Shown here: positions 1 to 8,386 of the stretch, piece after piece
Numbering within the stretch: the stretch's first letter is position 1
Layout of the letters: every line of letters starts with the position of its first letter
NCBI GenBank assembly: GCA_013813715.1
Contig: JACCRF010000007.1
Location: 1-37,040, forward strand
Source of the DNA: Gemmatimonadaceae bacterium
GTDB lineage: Bacteria; Gemmatimonadota; Gemmatimonadetes; Gemmatimonadales; Gemmatimonadaceae
Direction: 5' to 3'
DNA length: 37,040 nt
Translations under genes and position numbers: made by a program
Notes under the pieces: model-generated
Seen by the model: only the letters and a program-made list of their open reading frames with translations
Told to the model about the DNA's origin: nothing
Database searches by the model: none

Positions 1-620
1 GTCCCGGGATACGGGTTGGGAATAACCCTTTCGCGATGAAACTCCGGCCGGTTTGCCGTCATCCAGTTTGTAAATGAGCGATGCCGCACGTGCTGCGACT
101 CGACCTTGTCCACATCCGTTGAATAGACAATGAGGTAACGGGAGGCGGAGTCGCAGAGGTGCTTCATATACCGCTCGAACATGCGATCGGCCACGATGTG
201 ATAAATCACGTCCAGAGAAAGTGCGAGGTCGGCGCGGAACATATGCAACGGGTCCTCGAACGCTTCGGGGTCATAGATGAAGAAAGTCTTCGTGCGATCG
301 TCGCGAAATCGATTGATGCAGCGCTCAACGGCCGAAGCCGAAACATCGAGGCCGACGTAAGCGGGATAGCGCATCAGCGATAACTGGTTTCCGTCCCCGC
401 AGCCGAACTCGATCGCTGAGCGGACATCGTGCTCTCGAACGAAGCCATTCACCACATCTGCCTTGAACTCGGCCAACAGGCCGTAGGAACCGTCGCCGGA
501 CGTGCCGCCGGCCGCGTAGCGCTGTTCCCAGTATCGGGTGGCGTCGAACCGGGCCCCCCGCGAGCCACGCCGGAGCATCCGGGCAGCGTCCGCGACCAGC
601 CTGATGATGCTCTCCTTCAC
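1..620 (-). CDS. Class I SAM-dependent methyltransferase (partial, 3' end outside window)
   Basis: My translation of the minus strand from a GTG at 620 stays open for about 206 codons to the window edge, so the C-terminus is missing. A glycine-rich SAM-binding motif I, EFGCGDGNQL, lies near residues 71-80. An acidic residue follows at the end of the next strand (YVGLDVS, about 88-94), and LALSLDVIYHIV (about 134-145) resembles motif IV. This is the Rossmann-fold class I methyltransferase pattern. The GTG overlaps the TGA of the upstream glycosyltransferase in a GTGA at 617-620, which supports both the start and translational coupling. As the last visible gene of a polysaccharide operon, it probably methylates a sugar, perhaps at the chain end. 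The substrate cannot be read from the sequence. The family call is fairly sure and the role is inferred. Confidence 0.8.
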   Translation of the reverse strand, partial: MKESIIRLVADAARMLRRGSRGARFDATRYWEQRYAAGGTSGDGSYGLLAEFKADVVNGFVREHDVRSAIEFGCGDGNQLSLMRYPAYVGLDVSASAVERCINRFRDDRTKTFFIYDPEAFEDPLHMFRADLALSLDVIYHIVADRMFERYMKHLCDSASRYLIVYSTDVDKVESQHVRHRSFTNWMTANRPEFHRERVIPNPYPG

Positions 621-1750
621 CTTGCTCCCCTGACTGCCGCCTGCATCACGCCCAGTTCCCTCTCGACGACTTGATCGATTCCGCTTTTCCTTCGAATGTC
701 TTCGGCGGCCTTGTGAGACATGCGGGCGAACAACCCGGGCTCGAGGTACAGGCGGCACATTGCCTCGACGATTCCCTTGCTTCCGTCGGTCAGGAACCCT
801 GTCTCACCATCCTTGACGAACTCGGGAATGGCGGTGGATCGCGATGTAATGGGCACCAGGCCCGACGACATCGCCTCGCACATCGAGACGCCCTGGGCAT
901 CCTGCCGGGTCGGGCAGAGCATCACTCCGTGCGCGGCGTGAAGATCGCTGATCTCGGCGTGCGTCAGATAGCCCTCCCTAATCGTCACGTTCGCGAGATG
1001 CCGAAGGGGCCGGGTCAAGCCGTCGAACAGTCTTCCGCGCCCATGGATCGAGAAGCTGAAATTGTGGAACTCAGGGTGACCGGCAAAACGCCGGATCGCC
1101 GCAATCGCGATGTCATTCGCATACTTTCGCGAGTCGAACGAGCGTATGAGGAGCACTCGCGTGCGAAATGACGGATCCTTTTCAGTGTAGGGGAATCGCA
1201 CCGTATCGATCGGATTCGGAATGATCTCATACGACGGCGCACGGGTAAGCGTGTCGGCCTCGGCGATCCGCCTCATCCAGTCCGAGACGAACACGAACCG
1301 CACCTTTCCGGGATAGCGTTGTGCGTAACGGAGGAGTTTTCTGAACCGCCCCTGCTGGATAGTACCGTACTTGACGTAGTGCCAGAACTCCCGAGAGAGC
1401 GCGAAGTTGAAGAGGCGCCGGTACCATCCCATGGCTTCAACGCCATGAACCCAGACGACAATGGGCGCCGTGAGCCGCTGAAACACCTTTCGCAGCATCC
1501 AGCCCTGAAAGAAATGAAGGGCCACCACATCCGGTGCGAACTCGTCGATGTGCGAGTTGAGCGTCGCCAGATCAGGCGCGCAACGCACCTGCACGCCATC
1601 GAAGGTGTAGTCCGGCATTGGGGTAAAGAAGGCCACCACTCTTACTGAGTGTCCGAGCGAGAGATAGCGGACAACGCGGACATGCACGAACACGTCGCCG
1701 TAAAGGTTCTCCGCATGGGGATAGTTTGCGTCGAGCACCAGGATTCGCAT
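617..1750 (-). CDS. Glycosyltransferase, family 4 type (GT-B fold)
   Basis: The 377-residue product reads as a GT-B retaining glycosyltransferase. The N-terminal acceptor domain starts MRILVLDANYPHAENLYGDV. IPNPID (177-182) sits at the domain junction. The C-terminal nucleotide-sugar domain has TRQDAQGVSMCEAMSSGLVP (281-300), the usual E-x7-E-like region of GT4 proteins. It is cytoplasmic or membrane-associated and would add one sugar to the lipid-linked chain. No transmembrane segment is evident. The ATG lies 12 bases after the wecB stop, and the TGA overlaps the GTG of the downstream methyltransferase. Donor and acceptor cannot be assigned. The length is normal for the family. Confidence 0.88.
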   Translation of the reverse strand: MRILVLDANYPHAENLYGDVFVHVRVVRYLSLGHSVRVVAFFTPMPDYTFDGVQVRCAPDLATLNSHIDEFAPDVVALHFFQGWMLRKVFQRLTAPIVVWVHGVEAMGWYRRLFNFALSREFWHYVKYGTIQQGRFRKLLRYAQRYPGKVRFVFVSDWMRRIAEADTLTRAPSYEIIPNPIDTVRFPYTEKDPSFRTRVLLIRSFDSRKYANDIAIAAIRRFAGHPEFHNFSFSIHGRGRLFDGLTRPLRHLANVTIREGYLTHAEISDLHAAHGVMLCPTRQDAQGVSMCEAMSSGLVPITSRSTAIPEFVKDGETGFLTDGSKGIVEAMCRLYLEPGLFARMSHKAAEDIRRKSGIDQVVERELGVMQAAVRGAR

Positions 1751-1762
1751 GCGACGCGCGCC

Positions 1763-2917
1763 TCAGCCTGCCGAAGCGGGTGCCGGAGAAAGCCGATTGG
1801 CCACCACGGCATGGATGCGCTCGGCCGCGTGGCCATCGCCGTATGGATTGCGGGCTTGTCTCATTCGATCGTACAGCGCGGCGTCGCTCCAAAGCGCGGT
1901 TGCCTGACGAACGATCTCCTCGGTCGATGTGCCCACCAGCCTGGCGTTGCCGGCGGCGATTCCCTCGGGGCGCTCGGTCGTGTCGCGCATGACGAGCACC
2001 GGCCGCCCCAGTGACGGCGCCTCCTCCTGTATTCCGCCGGAGTCGGTGAGAATCAGGTATGACCGTTCCATCGCTCGGCAGAAGCTCACGTAATCGAGCG
2101 GTTCAGTCAGGTGCACGTTGTCGCAGCGCTCCAGGAGTGGTAGTACCGTCGCGCGAACGTTCGGGTTGTAGTGGAGCGAGAATACGACCAGCGCTCCGGG
2201 AAGCTGCGCGATCCGGGCGACCGCCGCGCAGATGGACGCCAGCCCCTTGTCATGGTTCTCGCGGCGGTGCGCGGTCACCAGAACAAGTCGCTTCGCCGCC
2301 AGCTCGTGCTCCGGAATAAGGGCGCCTGAAAGTGAGCGGAGCGCCAGCGCGGTATTGCGCTGGCGTCGGACAGTGAGGAGCAGCGCGTCGATTGCGGTGT
2401 TGCCGGTCACATGGACGCTTGCGCCGGCCACCCCTTCCCGGAGCAGGTTATCTCTCGCCGCTGTCGTCGGCGCGAAGTGCAGGTCGGCGATCGATCCGAT
2501 CAAACGGCGATTGATCTCCTCCGGGAACGGGGAGTACTTGTTGTCCGTTCTCAGCCCTGCCTCGACGTGGGCGACGGGGATTCGCCGGTAGTAACTCCCG
2601 AGCGCTCCGACCATTGCGGTCGTCGTGTCCCCCTGTACGATGACGAGGGACGGCGTCGTTGCGCGGTACAAGTCATCGAGTGCGTCGAGCACACGAGCGC
2701 TCAACCCGGCAAGCGTCTGATTTTCGCCCATCAGGCCGAGTTCGCGATCGGGCGACAGCCCGAACGCATCGAAGGCCTGAGCCAGCATTTCTCGATGCTG
2801 TCCGGTCGAGCAGACATGGATGGAGAAATCGGGGCTTTCGCGAAACCGCAGTATCACCGGCGCGAGCTTGATCACCTCGGGCCGCGTCCCGAGGACGAAC
2901 ATCACCGTGGGTTTCAC
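1763..2917 (-). CDS. wecB: UDP-N-acetylglucosamine 2-epimerase, non-hydrolysing
   Basis: The enzyme interconverts UDP-GlcNAc and UDP-ManNAc in the cytoplasm. All the family landmarks are visible in 384 residues: GTRPEVIKLAP near the N-terminus (10-20), TGQHREML (38-45), the QGDT loop (95-98), HVEAGLR (117-123), PFPEEINR (130-137), TGNT (171-174), HRREN (217-221), TDSGGIQEE (291-299) and RDTTERPE (311-318). The GTRPE and TGQHREML forms match WecB. The WbpI-type epimerases that act on diacetamido-uronates begin differently, so UDP-ManNAc is the expected product. Its ATG overlaps the TGA of the upstream GT2 gene (ATGA, 2914-2917). A dehydrogenase such as WecC is not seen, so ManNAc may be used directly or oxidised by an enzyme outside the window. 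Confidence 0.95.
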   Translation of the reverse strand: MKPTVMFVLGTRPEVIKLAPVILRFRESPDFSIHVCSTGQHREMLAQAFDAFGLSPDRELGLMGENQTLAGLSARVLDALDDLYRATTPSLVIVQGDTTTAMVGALGSYYRRIPVAHVEAGLRTDNKYSPFPEEINRRLIGSIADLHFAPTTAARDNLLREGVAGASVHVTGNTAIDALLLTVRRQRNTALALRSLSGALIPEHELAAKRLVLVTAHRRENHDKGLASICAAVARIAQLPGALVVFSLHYNPNVRATVLPLLERCDNVHLTEPLDYVSFCRAMERSYLILTDSGGIQEEAPSLGRPVLVMRDTTERPEGIAAGNARLVGTSTEEIVRQATALWSDAALYDRMRQARNPYGDGHAAERIHAVVANRLSPAPASAG

Positions 2918-3852
2918 GGCTCGCTGGTCGATTGGGAAGGGGATGTCCGGGAGTCCGGACGAAGGCGTTTCCAGGCGAACCGGGCGATCGCACCCGTCGC
3001 CAGTGACGCGCGCCTGCGGTATCTGCCCGCGAGCTGGATGCCGCCTTTACCGCGAAGAAAAAGCCAGTAGTTACGAGCCCGTTTGCTCGACACGCGGGCA
3101 AGCGCCGCGTCGCGCTCCGTCTCGCTGAGGGGACATTCTTCAGCGCGAAGCGCGGCGATCTCTTCGTCCTCGCGCATCGCGATCCACTCTACTCGATCCT
3201 GGGTGTGCTGCTCCTGTCCCGCGTGTTGGCGATCCCACAGCAGGTCCGTCGGCATCTTCACCACAGCGAAGCGTGAGGCCAGCTTAAGCCAGAGCTCGAC
3301 GTCACCGATATAGCGGCGGCCGGAGAACCCACCCACCGCCTGAAATGCGGAACGGCGGATGATAGCGGAGCCCGGAGCGCGTGAAAGCAGGTCGGCGTGG
3401 AAGAAATGCTCCCGATACGCCGCGGCGGAGCTCAACACCAGCGGGCAGGGGCCGCGAGTATCGGGGACCGAGGACAGCCCCAGTCCCGCCTCGGGGAAGG
3501 CCTCCATGCACCTGACCATCACCTCCAGCCCATGAGGGTAGATCAGGTCGTCGGAATCGACGTATTTCAGGTACGCCCCAAGGGCGTGCCCGGCCGCACG
3601 GTTCCGGTTTGGAAAGTCGCCGATATTCGACTCGTTCTGGAATACTCTGACGCGCGCGTCCCGCAGCCGGTAATCTCGCGCGATGGCGACCGTCCTGTCG
3701 CTCGAACAGTTGTCCACGACGACGAGCTCCAGGTCATCGAGAGTTGAGCGCAGAACGCTGTCGATAGACTGGGCGATGTAGGCCTCGCGATTGTACGCCG
3801 TCATCAGCACGCTGACGAGCGGCACACGGGGTGTCGAGCTGGAGTGGCTCAC
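2914..3852 (-). CDS. Glycosyltransferase family 2
   Basis: This is a GT-A fold inverting glycosyltransferase. From the chosen start it is 312 residues. VSVLMTAYNREAYIAQSIDS (about 13-32) opens the domain, VVVDNCSSD (44-52) forms the nucleotide site, and YVDSDDL (97-103) carries the metal-binding DxD-type motif. The open frame extends to a TTG at 3900. I prefer the GTG at 3852 because it overlaps the stop of the upstream gene in a GTGA (3849-3852), the same arrangement as at 617-620, and because the extra 16 residues look unlike a GT2 N-terminus. The C-terminal quarter is basic and may lie against the membrane. It sits between a double-GT2 gene and wecB. The transferred sugar is unknown. Confidence 0.87.
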   Translation of the reverse strand: MSHSSSTPRVPLVSVLMTAYNREAYIAQSIDSVLRSTLDDLELVVVDNCSSDRTVAIARDYRLRDARVRVFQNESNIGDFPNRNRAAGHALGAYLKYVDSDDLIYPHGLEVMVRCMEAFPEAGLGLSSVPDTRGPCPLVLSSAAAYREHFFHADLLSRAPGSAIIRRSAFQAVGGFSGRRYIGDVELWLKLASRFAVVKMPTDLLWDRQHAGQEQHTQDRVEWIAMREDEEIAALRAEECPLSETERDAALARVSSKRARNYWLFLRGKGGIQLAGRYRRRASLATGAIARFAWKRLRPDSRTSPSQSTSEP

Positions 3853-5879
3853 GTGGGCCGCAATCCGCTGGTTTTTTGAGGAATTGGCGGAGTACCACAA
3901 TAATGCTCGTGAAGCTCTTCCAATCGGGCGGTTCCTCCAGTTGCCGCTTCCCGGAATGCTCTAACAGCTGAGCGCGCGGCGCGGTGGTTCCGCCATGCGT
4001 ACGCGCTCCACGAAGCCCGCTCCCTCCAGCTGAGTCTATGCTGTCGGATTACGACCGAGAATGCCCGCAGAAGCGGCACAGCAAGCTTCGGCTCGTCGTA
4101 CAGGTACCCAAAGCTCCGATAGCGATGGTACATGGCGCTGAGCGTACGCTTGAACGTGAACTCCGGCGTCTCGGTGTGAAAGTGATAGACTCTGGCGGCC
4201 GGATTGTAAACGAGCGCATGGCCAGCGCGGAGCGCGTCCTTGGCCCAGATGGCATCCTCCGCAAATGTGGTGCGCCGAAATGGGATGCGCAGCACGACGT
4301 CACGCCGGTAGAGAGCGGTGACGTCATCCCAGGAGCACGCCTTCAGCTTTTCAGCCGGTGCCAGTCGGTCGAACTGTTCCTCCGAAGAGAATTGGACGCG
4401 CTCGAGCCGGGGCTCGGAGATCGGCCGGAACCATTCGGCCGGATTGGCGTCGCGCTCGTGGGGAACCACCTGCGCTCCGCAGACCCCGACGACCTCAGCG
4501 TCAATCACCCCCTGGAAGAGCCGCTCGATCCAGCCGGCGTCTGCCGGACGGGCGTCTCCGACTGTAAGTACAACCCAGTCGCTGGTCGCGCTGCGCACAC
4601 CCAGGTTGCGCGTCTCTCCGTGGTTGAATTCGGCCACATCGATGGCGAGCACGCGGACTTCTGGATAGCGACTCAGTATCTCCAGCGTGCCGTCGGTCGA
4701 TCCCGAATCGATGACGATGATCTCTCGCACCTTGATCGTCTGGTTGAGAATCCCTTCGATGCAGGCCGCGATTCTGCCGGCCTCATTCCTAACGGGCACG
4801 ACGACTGAAACGGAACCGGCGGGCTCAACGCGCCGTCGATCGGCCGCAATTCGGTCTCTCGTCGCCACGCGAATTCGACCGAGTGTGGACTTGGCTGAAA
4901 ACGCGCTGGCGAGCTGATCGCGCATGCGTTGAACCGCGGGAATACGGTCGAGGCGAGACGCGCGGAACAGCTCTGCGAACCGGAGACCCCGGGCCTCGCG
5001 GGGGGAAAGCACCCCCTCGCGCAGGCCCCACTCACGCATTTCGCGCGCGAGATCAAAGTTGTTTGTTCCAATCGCGCCTAGAACAACGCTGGAGCAGAAG
5101 TAGCGAACCTGGGGAACCAGCTCGGCGCGACCGAGCTGCCGCAGCGTCGCGACCGCCCGTCGGGCGACGGCACTGCGGCTCTCGAGCTTCTCGCGCGACT
5201 GGTACGAGCCGCGGCTGAGGCTCGCGTCGGTCTCCCGGATAAAAACGTCGGGGCGCAGATCCAATCGCTTCGCGTAGCGATATCCGCCGGCAAAAGCCCG
5301 CAAATGGAGCTCGATGTCCTGCCACAGCCGGAGCTGCTCGTCCCACATCCCTGATCTTCTGAACGAATCGCGGCGCCAGAGCGTACCGGTGCCCTGGCAG
5401 ATGGGATCCAGTCTGAGGAGTCGAACCAGGTCGTCCTCCTCGGTGTCGACATTCCAGAGACGGTCGGCGGTGCGGGCGTCGTCCTGAAAGAGGAGCATCG
5501 GAAACACGGCGAAGTCGAGATGCGGATTCTCATCCATGACCGCCAGCCGCTGTTCGATGCAGAACGGCGCAAGCAGGTCGTCGGTGTCGAGGAACATCAC
5601 GTAGCGGCCGCGGCCGTTCTCGACCGCGATGTTCCGACAGGTGCACGCCCCTTTCGGCTCGCGAGCACGCGTGATCAACCGGACGCGGGGATCGCGCCGC
5701 GCGTACCCGGCGATCACGGCGACGGAGTCATCGGTGGAGCCGTCCTCGACGATCAGCGCTTCCCAGAGTGGATGGGTCTGCGCCAGGATGGAATCCAGCG
5801 TTTCCGAGACGAGATCAGCCCGGTTGAACGACGGGATGCAGATCGTGACATCCACACTCGAAGCCGAATGCCCGCTCAC
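3849..5879 (-). CDS. Bifunctional-looking protein with two GT2 glycosyltransferase domains
   Basis: This 676-residue protein carries two separate GT2 domains. Domain 1 (about 9-230) has CIPSFNRADLVSETLDSILA, EDGSTDD (45-51), FLDTDDL (96-102) and a later WDEQLRLWQDIEL (179-191). Domain 2 (about 355-600) has SVVVPVRNEAG, DSGSTDG (391-397), FNHGETRN (418-425) and TVGDARPADAGW (439-450). The FNHGETRN element recalls rhamnosyltransferase-like GT2 enzymes. A linker of roughly 120 residues separates the domains. Such tandem enzymes can add two successive residues or act as chain extenders. Which applies here cannot be seen. The start is a GTG 12 bases after the previous stop. Both domains keep their acidic motifs, so neither looks dead. 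Confidence 0.87.
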   Translation of the reverse strand: MSGHSASSVDVTICIPSFNRADLVSETLDSILAQTHPLWEALIVEDGSTDDSVAVIAGYARRDPRVRLITRAREPKGACTCRNIAVENGRGRYVMFLDTDDLLAPFCIEQRLAVMDENPHLDFAVFPMLLFQDDARTADRLWNVDTEEDDLVRLLRLDPICQGTGTLWRRDSFRRSGMWDEQLRLWQDIELHLRAFAGGYRYAKRLDLRPDVFIRETDASLSRGSYQSREKLESRSAVARRAVATLRQLGRAELVPQVRYFCSSVVLGAIGTNNFDLAREMREWGLREGVLSPREARGLRFAELFRASRLDRIPAVQRMRDQLASAFSAKSTLGRIRVATRDRIAADRRRVEPAGSVSVVVPVRNEAGRIAACIEGILNQTIKVREIIVIDSGSTDGTLEILSRYPEVRVLAIDVAEFNHGETRNLGVRSATSDWVVLTVGDARPADAGWIERLFQGVIDAEVVGVCGAQVVPHERDANPAEWFRPISEPRLERVQFSSEEQFDRLAPAEKLKACSWDDVTALYRRDVVLRIPFRRTTFAEDAIWAKDALRAGHALVYNPAARVYHFHTETPEFTFKRTLSAMYHRYRSFGYLYDEPKLAVPLLRAFSVVIRQHRLSWRERASWSAYAWRNHRAARSAVRAFREAATGGTARLEELHEHYCGTPPIPQKTSGLRPT

Positions 5880-5891
5880 GAATGATTCATG

Positions 5892-7139
5892 TCAGAACAC
5901 CAATCCATCGTGAGCGCTACCGGCGACCTGGCTGCGATACCAGGTCTCTTCGGCTACGAGCGCATTTGCCGCGTTGATCGTCCGGGCTTCTTCGTCACTT
6001 CGCGGTGCGTATGAGTTTGTCAGAAATGTGGGCACGTAATCGGTGCTCGCCTCAGGGCCGGCTTCGACTTTGGCCAACATGCCGTCGACTACGTGCTCGA
6101 TTCTGTTGTGCTCGTGGACGTACCGACGGCCTTCTTCGGCGAGCCGGATGCGGAGCTGCAGGTCAGTGAGAAGCGTGCGAAGCCGATCCACGACGTTGTG
6201 CTCGTCTATGCACCACACTGGAGGGCGGAAGCATGCAGGCGAATCCTCTAGATAGCGGGTCGCGACAGCGCAGCCGCTCGCCATTGCCTCGAATGATAAC
6301 CAGCCGGGCCCATGGGCGATCAGTTCGTCAACCAGGACGTCGGCGTCTGTGAGAATCCGCAACAGCTCGTCGTGAGCCGCGTCGCGAACGGAAACGAACT
6401 CGAATCGGATCCCTTCAGCTCGCAGGGTAGCGAGCGCGGCCTCGATCACATCGGTGCCCTTTATGTGAGGAGCGCTGGGAGCGTGCACCACTTTGGGAAC
6501 TGGCCTGCCGGGCACGGCGTGGACGAGGCTGTCGAGACGGAGTGGCACCTGAAGGTGATGATAGGGGCGAAGGGCTAGACCCATCTGATCGGGCACCGAG
6601 AAAATGGCGTCGGAGTAGCGCTCATGGGTTCTCAGGGCCACGACTTTCGCCGCCAGCGGAACATCGAGATACTCCTTTGGAAATTGCCACCGGGCGACCT
6701 CGTACTGGTCACGGAAGACGCCATAGTCGCGGACGTCTGATCCCATGAACAGCGTAGCGACACGGCCGCCCCCGCGCTTGACCGCTTCAAGCCCCTCCCT
6801 GTCGAAGGGAATCATGCCCCAGACTCTGATGTACAGATTGGCGCCGCGAAAGACGCGAGTGCGAAGCCTCCTTTCAACTGCGTGGTGCAATCGCGGATCG
6901 ACCTCCCACAGGACCTGAAAAACGCGCCGCCACAGGCGCCTCATACCGAAGCGCCTGCTGAGAGCGGACACCGGGAAATCATGCTGGTCGTAGTCGTAGC
7001 GGCGCGGAAAAAATCGGTGCTCCATCGCTACGGTGACGACTTCATGACCGCGCCGCTCGAATTCGTCGGCAAGATCCCCGATGACGCCGCAGATTTCATG
7101 ACCGCTGATCACCACCCGATAGCGTGGGGAATCAGGCAA
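5892..7139 (-). CDS. Glycosyltransferase, GT4/GT1-like (GT-B fold)
   Basis: The 415-residue product has a GT-B arrangement. The N-terminal domain begins with a VVISGHEICGVIGDLADEFE strand-loop-helix. The C-terminal domain has VVHAPSAPHIKGTDVIEAAL (217-236), typical of GT4 donor domains, and GPGWLSFEAMASGCAVATR (277-295), the nucleotide-sugar end of the site. The start is TTG at 7139, two bases after the WbpG stop. The N-terminal domain is more divergent than in textbook GT4 enzymes, so the exact CAZy family is uncertain. It probably adds one residue of the repeat unit. Its position directly after the amidino-sugar trio makes it a candidate for transferring that sugar, which is inference from order only. 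Confidence 0.8.
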   Translation of the reverse strand: MPDSPRYRVVISGHEICGVIGDLADEFERRGHEVVTVAMEHRFFPRRYDYDQHDFPVSALSRRFGMRRLWRRVFQVLWEVDPRLHHAVERRLRTRVFRGANLYIRVWGMIPFDREGLEAVKRGGGRVATLFMGSDVRDYGVFRDQYEVARWQFPKEYLDVPLAAKVVALRTHERYSDAIFSVPDQMGLALRPYHHLQVPLRLDSLVHAVPGRPVPKVVHAPSAPHIKGTDVIEAALATLRAEGIRFEFVSVRDAAHDELLRILTDADVLVDELIAHGPGWLSFEAMASGCAVATRYLEDSPACFRPPVWCIDEHNVVDRLRTLLTDLQLRIRLAEEGRRYVHEHNRIEHVVDGMLAKVEAGPEASTDYVPTFLTNSYAPRSDEEARTINAANALVAEETWYRSQVAGSAHDGLVF

Positions 7140-7141
7140 AG

Positions 7142-8386
7142 CTAGGCGACGCTCTCGGCTGCTGGTTCACTCGCTGTCGCCCCGGATGGTTGACGGAGGT
7201 AGCAGGACGGCCTGATGGCGACCATCTGATCGTCCTTCAGCACGCAGTACTTGTGATAGAAGCTTCTCGTCACATAGCCCATTTTGTACAACATCAGGAA
7301 AAGAGGGCGAAGCCTCTCGAACGTCTGCTTGTAGGTGCGATGCCGGGTGTAGTGTGACAGCGGAGCGCACATGACGCGTTCCCATTCCGCGTCCGAGAAC
7401 CCGACCCGCTGCTTGATCTCCGCCAGAATTCCTTCGTCGAAAGGCTTTTGTTCGGCGATTCGCGCCACAGCGTGGGAGCGGGTCAACTGACCCGCGCGTA
7501 TCAGCGCCGAGAACTCCGAGTAGCGAAGGTCGATGCCAAATTTCCGGACGAGGTAATAGTTGTTGGCGAAGTATGCGCTGCGGTTCTCCATGTGATGGCC
7601 GCCGTACCACTGCCATCCGTAAGTGTCGGCAAGAAACCGCTTCGTTCCCTCCTTGTCATAGTCGAAGTAGTAGAGCGGCCTGAACTTCCTGATCTTGTCC
7701 ACGGCCATCCACTTCATCCACCGCGGCAGTGTGAGTTCAGGAAGGGTCCTGATTCGGCCGTCACCGTACTTGCTGTGGATCGTGCGGACGTACTTCGAGT
7801 CCATATAGAACCAGCCCGGCGGCGAGATTCCCTCCGTTCGGAAGGAGTGCCCCTCCCATATCCACTTCACGCCGTGCTTCGCCGCCGCCATGTAGTGCAC
7901 CGCCGCAAGCGCGATGTCGGTGGGAGTGTCGATCTCCGGAACCGACGCGAGAAAAAACGAGCGGTATATCCGCTGGTACTCCTCGTTGTCAACCACATGC
8001 GTGTACAGATCGATGTCGAGCGCCTCGAGAATGCGTTGAATGTTCTCGACGGCGATGCGGGAGTTGTACGTGTTGTCGAAATGCGCGGCGAGCACGCGCA
8101 GGCCGTACTGCTTCTTCGCCAGGTGCAGCATGTAAGACGAGTCGCAGCCGCCGCTAACCCCGATGACGACGTCGTATTGCCTTCCGCGGCCGTCCTGCTT
8201 CATTTGCGCCACGGTGGCCGCGAGGATGTCCCGCCCCGCAGCGCCGGCCGGGTAGTCGCACTCCATTTCCTCGTACTGCCGGCAGTAACAGCACACGCCA
8301 TCGGCGTCGAACGAAATGCGCGGAATCGTCGCATCGTAAATGCAGCGCACGCACTCCTGCAGGGTCTCGAAAGCCGCCAATGTCAA
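7142..8386 (-). CDS. wbpG: N-acetyl sugar amidotransferase (WbpG/PseA-like)
   Basis: The enzyme turns an acetamido group on a nucleotide sugar into an acetamidino group, using ATP and ammonia. Near the N-terminus are two Cys pairs, ECVRC (C12, C15) and VCCYC (C32/C33, C35), likely a zinc knuckle. A PP-loop ATP-binding motif, GVSGGCDSS (76-84), follows, then HFDNTYNS (102-109). KWIWEGHSFRTEGISPPGW, from about residue 175, is a strongly recognisable block of this family. In Pseudomonas aeruginosa O5, WbpG works with HisH2 and HisF2, and the same pair lies directly upstream here. The start is TTG at 8386, overlapping the HisF2 stop as TTGA. The target sugar is not known. Confidence 0.92.
   Translation of the reverse strand: MTLAAFETLQECVRCIYDATIPRISFDADGVCCYCRQYEEMECDYPAGAAGRDILAATVAQMKQDGRGRQYDVVIGVSGGCDSSYMLHLAKKQYGLRVLAAHFDNTYNSRIAVENIQRILEALDIDLYTHVVDNEEYQRIYRSFFLASVPEIDTPTDIALAAVHYMAAAKHGVKWIWEGHSFRTEGISPPGWFYMDSKYVRTIHSKYGDGRIRTLPELTLPRWMKWMAVDKIRKFRPLYYFDYDKEGTKRFLADTYGWQWYGGHHMENRSAYFANNYYLVRKFGIDLRYSEFSALIRAGQLTRSHAVARIAEQKPFDEGILAEIKQRVGFSDAEWERVMCAPLSHYTRHRTYKQTFERLRPLFLMLYKMGYVTRSFYHKYCVLKDDQMVAIRPSCYLRQPSGATASEPAAESVA

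Noticed and set aside
1763-2917. Possible assignment of the 2-epimerase as WbpI, acting on UDP-GlcNAc3NAcA
   Set aside because: It would fit the amidino pathway, but the GTRPEVIK and TGQHREML motifs are the WecB form, so UDP-GlcNAc is the better substrate call.
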